A stretch of DNA of 64,000 nt from Anoplopoma fimbria (lineage: Eukaryota > Chordata > Actinopteri > Perciformes > Anoplopomatidae), in the NCBI RefSeq assembly GCF_027596085.1, contig NC_072472.1:13378471-13442470 (forward strand), given 5' to 3'. The notes below the pieces were generated by a model, which saw only the letters and a list, made by a program, of their open reading frames with translations, was not told the DNA's origin and made no database searches. Below, piece by piece: positions 61,257 to 64,000 of this stretch. Each line of letters begins with the position of its first letter. Positions within the stretch are counted from its first letter, which is position 1. A program made the translations under genes and the position numbers.

Positions 61257-61808
61257 TTTAAACAGGCCCTATTATGCTATTTTCCAGGTGCGTATTCTTA
61301 TCTCAAGTTACAGTTACAACATGTTTACATGCGTTAATGCTCATAATCCGCCTTGTTTTTCTCATCCTGTCCTGTAGCACCTCTTCTCCCCCTCTCTCTG
61401 AAATGCTCCATTATAGCGCTTGCTCCTCCCTCCAGAAAGCAAAGTCTGCCCTGATTGGTCAGCTAGCCCGCTCTGTTGTGATTGGTCAACGTTTCACATT
61501 TCAAAAACTCTTCCTCCAGAGATTCAGCTCCGTCTCTCTCTTTTGTTGTTTTAAGGGCCAAAATAGCCGGAAGGAGTTTTACGTCACTTACGTAACATTA
61601 TGACCTCATAAAGTTATGGAAGTGAAGGAGAGAATTCAATCGAGCCGTTTCAGGCAGCTCAGGAGCAGTGATTCTGAGGGGGAGGGTAACTCCTTTTAGA
61701 TGTGGACTTCAGGTTTTACACTCTACGGACCTTTTACATGTACAAAAATATATATAACACACTAAAGAAGAGGGGAAAAGTGGAAAAGCATAATAGGGCC
61801 ACTTTAAA
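61257..61808. mobile_element. Non-autonomous DNA element with TIRs (GGCCCTATTATGC ends)
   Basis: Left end TTTAAACAGGCCCTATTATG; right end GCATAATAGGGCCACTTTAA. These form an imperfect terminal inverted repeat of about 20 bp around 550 bp of non-coding DNA. Inside are two CCAAT boxes in TGATTGGTCA contexts and a TTTACGTCACTTACGTAAC block. It matches a repeat I recall as common in fish genomes; the superfamily is uncertain. Confidence 0.65.
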
Positions 61809-62969
61809 TGTTTTTAATGTAATTTGTTATCACGCTGCAGCGCCCACACCTCTGTCAGGGCTGAGCTCTTCCAATTACACACACTAAAAGACACAAACAG
61901 ACAAGCATGAAGCATTAGCAGGTAAGCCTCTGTGGTGAAGTGAACCCTCTGCAGGATATTCCATTTGAAAGCAACTACGCATGTTGGCGAAAAATCTTAT
62001 TCTAATCATATTTACAAGCCTCCACTAATAAGGGGTGAATGCACTACATTCAGGTATCTACGGTATGTGAGACTTAAGGAATTCAAAGATTAGCATCAGT
62101 TCAATCCCAGCTTGTCAAGTAAAGTTTCACAAAACCAAAAGAGAGGCAGGATAAACATACAGCCTAGCTGGGTCAAAAAAGACTAAATACACCTTCTAAC
62201 ATCCTTAAAGCTGTCTTAAATATGATACACATTGTTGTTTGTTTACTTCATGTGAAGTAGTTGCACAAAGATTAAACTTTGTAGTTTTAGGGTGAAACAA
62301 AATCTTTATTTTTATTACCAAAATAGACCATTTGTTGGCTGTTTTCAAATGTTTTTATTGACGAAGAATACCAGCTGTGGATAGCTTCAGTGTTCTATAA
62401 TAGATACTTTAAAGGGTAAATTCTGTATTGTTCAGCCTGAATGCTATTTTTTCCATGTTTTTGTGTGGGGACAATTTTTTTTAATTAGTCCAGTATTGAG
62501 TGAGACAGCTGCAGAAGTTTTTTACATTACACAAAGTCCTTTACTAGAATAAATGCAACATGAAAACAAGGCAGACATAATGTCACATGTTTGATTTGGT
62601 TGTGTTAGTACAAAATGTATTATATATTTATCCTGTCATTATTAATGACTGTACCTTTAAACGGGCTGTAATGTAATAGCTCAAGGCAACTCAGGCTAAA
62701 TTTCTGTTTATTAAAAGTGCTTGTGTTTACCACTGACAGGATCGGATTGTTATTTCTAAGCGTCTAACATTGTGCAAAAGACCCTACAGAGGAATAAAAC
62801 ACTTTTCTTTTCCTTTTGCCTTGATCCGATCTGTTGTTCTGTTTCTGGCCTAGAGAAGTCTCGTTCTGAAATCTTCCGTCACATCCACATTGTAGAAATA
62901 AGCTAAATATTTAGCCATGACAGTGAAAATCTTTTTAAGAACACTAAACTACACTTTCTGGACTCCAAC
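61809..62969. other. Intergenic DNA
   Basis: AT-rich, apart from the inverted-repeat arm at 62529-62673. No gene recognised. Confidence 0.5.
62529..62673 (-). repeat. Dispersed inverted repeat, arm 2
   Basis: The reverse complement of 57771-57908, 4.6 kb away. Both outer boundaries read CATTACAG when oriented the same way. Confidence 0.88.
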
Positions 62970-63450
62970 ACATTTACATTACATTACATTACAGTCATTT
63001 AGCAGACGCTTTTATCCAAAGCGACTTACAATAAGTGTATTCAACATAGGTATTCAAGAGAACTACTAGTCACCAGAAGTCATAAGTGCATCTCCTTTCT
63101 TAAACAAGCAAAAAGTATAGTGCAGAAGCAAGTTACTACGAATACAATAAGTGCAACAAACTAATACGAATGCAATAAGTGCTACGAGGAAGGCTCAGCG
63201 TAGTACTTCTTGAAGAGGTGAGTTTTCAGCCTGCGTTTTCAGGCAGTGACTCTGCTGTCCTGAGGTCAGTGGGGAGTTCATTCCACCACTGAGGGGCCAG
63301 GACAGAAAAAAGCTGTGACCGGGTGGATCGGCCGCAGGGACCTCTGAGCGACGGGTCAACCAATCGCCCCGAGGCAGCAGAGCGAAGTGGTCGGGCGGGG
63401 GTGTAGGGCTTGACCATGGCCTGGAGATAGGAAGGAGCTGAAAACAAAAG
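62970..63450 (-). mobile_element. L2-type LINE, 3' end only
   Basis: On the minus strand this runs from a decayed ORF2 C-terminus through a short 3' UTR. It ends in the conserved tail TAAGTCGCTTTGGATAAAAG, CGTCTGCTAAATGACTG, and (TGTAA)n repeats at 62970-62992. Severe 5' truncation is normal for LINE insertions. The tail matches the one at 35862-35922 in the opposite orientation. Confidence 0.85.
63182..63447 (-). pseudogene. LINE ORF2 C-terminal fragment, frameshifted
   Basis: One frame reads LFSVLAPQWWNELPTDLRTA and ESLP. After a small indel another frame continues RLKTHLFKKYYAEPSS and stops at 63184-63182. The WWNELP..LRTAESL...LKTHLF pattern is the usual C-terminus of fish L2/CR1-clade ORF2. 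It is a non-functional relic. Confidence 0.8.
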
Positions 63451-64000
63451 AAAAGCGTTTTATTTCTCTGTACGGTCCTTTCAATAATGTTGTCAGACTT
63501 TATAAAACCAATTTCAGCCTGTTAGTGGAAAAAAAAAGCACTCTTAGTGGACGTACATTGACGGTGCAGAATTGCCCTGAGCGATTACGTAGCATCTCGT
63601 TTTGCACCTGACTGCCACAGCATTCTCGCACAATACTGGACCAATTTCAAAAATTGTTCCCCCCATTAGTCACTTAGACACAACATCATGGGAGAATAAA
63701 GTTCAGGTTGAAAAATACCAAAGAAAAAGGGCTAATATATACACAAAAACTGAAACACTCTCCAATTCTCCACTGTCAATTGGTTTGTCAATATGTTATA
63801 AATACTTATAATTCTTCTAAAATATGGCCAATTATGGCCCTTTTTTGGTTGAGGTTCCTGAGGGATAGCATGACAAGGAAGCAGAATAATGAGTCATATT
63901 TCATCTATAGCAGACATGACATAGTGTATGTATTTAACAAGCAGTGGCACAGTTAATATGAACCACTGATCCATGAAAAATAGAGGAAAAAAACGATTTA
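63451..64000. other. Intergenic DNA at the right edge
   Basis: AT-rich DNA. Short overlapping plus-strand frames at 63602-63956 have no recognisable similarity. Confidence 0.5.

Overview
This window looks like teleost fish nuclear DNA: AT-rich and intron-bearing, with long CA/GT microsatellites and typical fish transposons (Tc1/mariner, hAT, L2-type LINE tail, an LTR, tRNA-like SINE). Two protein-coding genes can be recognised from protein sequence and splice sites, both on the minus strand. They are frem2, which runs off the left edge, and a complete six-exon ufm1. UFM1 and FREM2 are also neighbours in the same order and orientation on human chromosome 13q, so this is a conserved syntenic block.

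Layout. 1-12275 is the 5' part of frem2: intron 2 (1-4477), exon 2 (4478-4567), intron 1 (4568-7300) and a giant exon 1 (coding 7301-12275). Together the exons encode the signal peptide, the N-terminal region and all 12 CSPG repeats. The Calx-beta domains and the membrane anchor must lie left of the window. A GC-box/CCAAT region at about 12360-12640 is the likely frem2 promoter. 12640-25000 is intergenic and holds a degenerate MITE-like repeat, a perfect 21-bp palindrome and a hAT element nested in an older repeat. 25334-34234 is ufm1. Its introns carry two MITEs in opposite orientation and a near-identical ~185-bp direct duplication. Its upstream region has an ETS site and a TGACGTG (UPRE/CRE-like) motif.

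From about 34.3 kb to the end there is no gene I can name. This looks like a gene desert with inserted repeats: an L2/V-SINE-type tail (35.9 kb), a 29-bp-arm hairpin (40.4 kb), a 138-bp GT microsatellite (40.6 kb), a Tc1 element with a broken transposase (42.9-44.5 kb), a SINE nested in an older repeat (51.7-52.4 kb), a solo LTR with a 5-bp target duplication (56.9-57.5 kb), a TIR element (61.3-61.8 kb), and an L2 3' end (63.0-63.45 kb). One unassigned pair of ORFs lies divergent from ufm1 (34.49-34.91 kb). A few richer non-repetitive stretches may be conserved regulatory elements, but that needs alignment.

The two genes have unrelated jobs. FREM2 is a basement-membrane adhesion protein of the Fraser complex. 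UFM1 is a ubiquitin-like modifier used on ER-bound ribosomes. I see no undescribed multi-gene system. The most interesting points are the four-residue UFM1 propeptide tail, the inverted MITE pair flanking ufm1 exon 3, the recent intron-to-intron duplication, and the hairpin at 40.4 kb.
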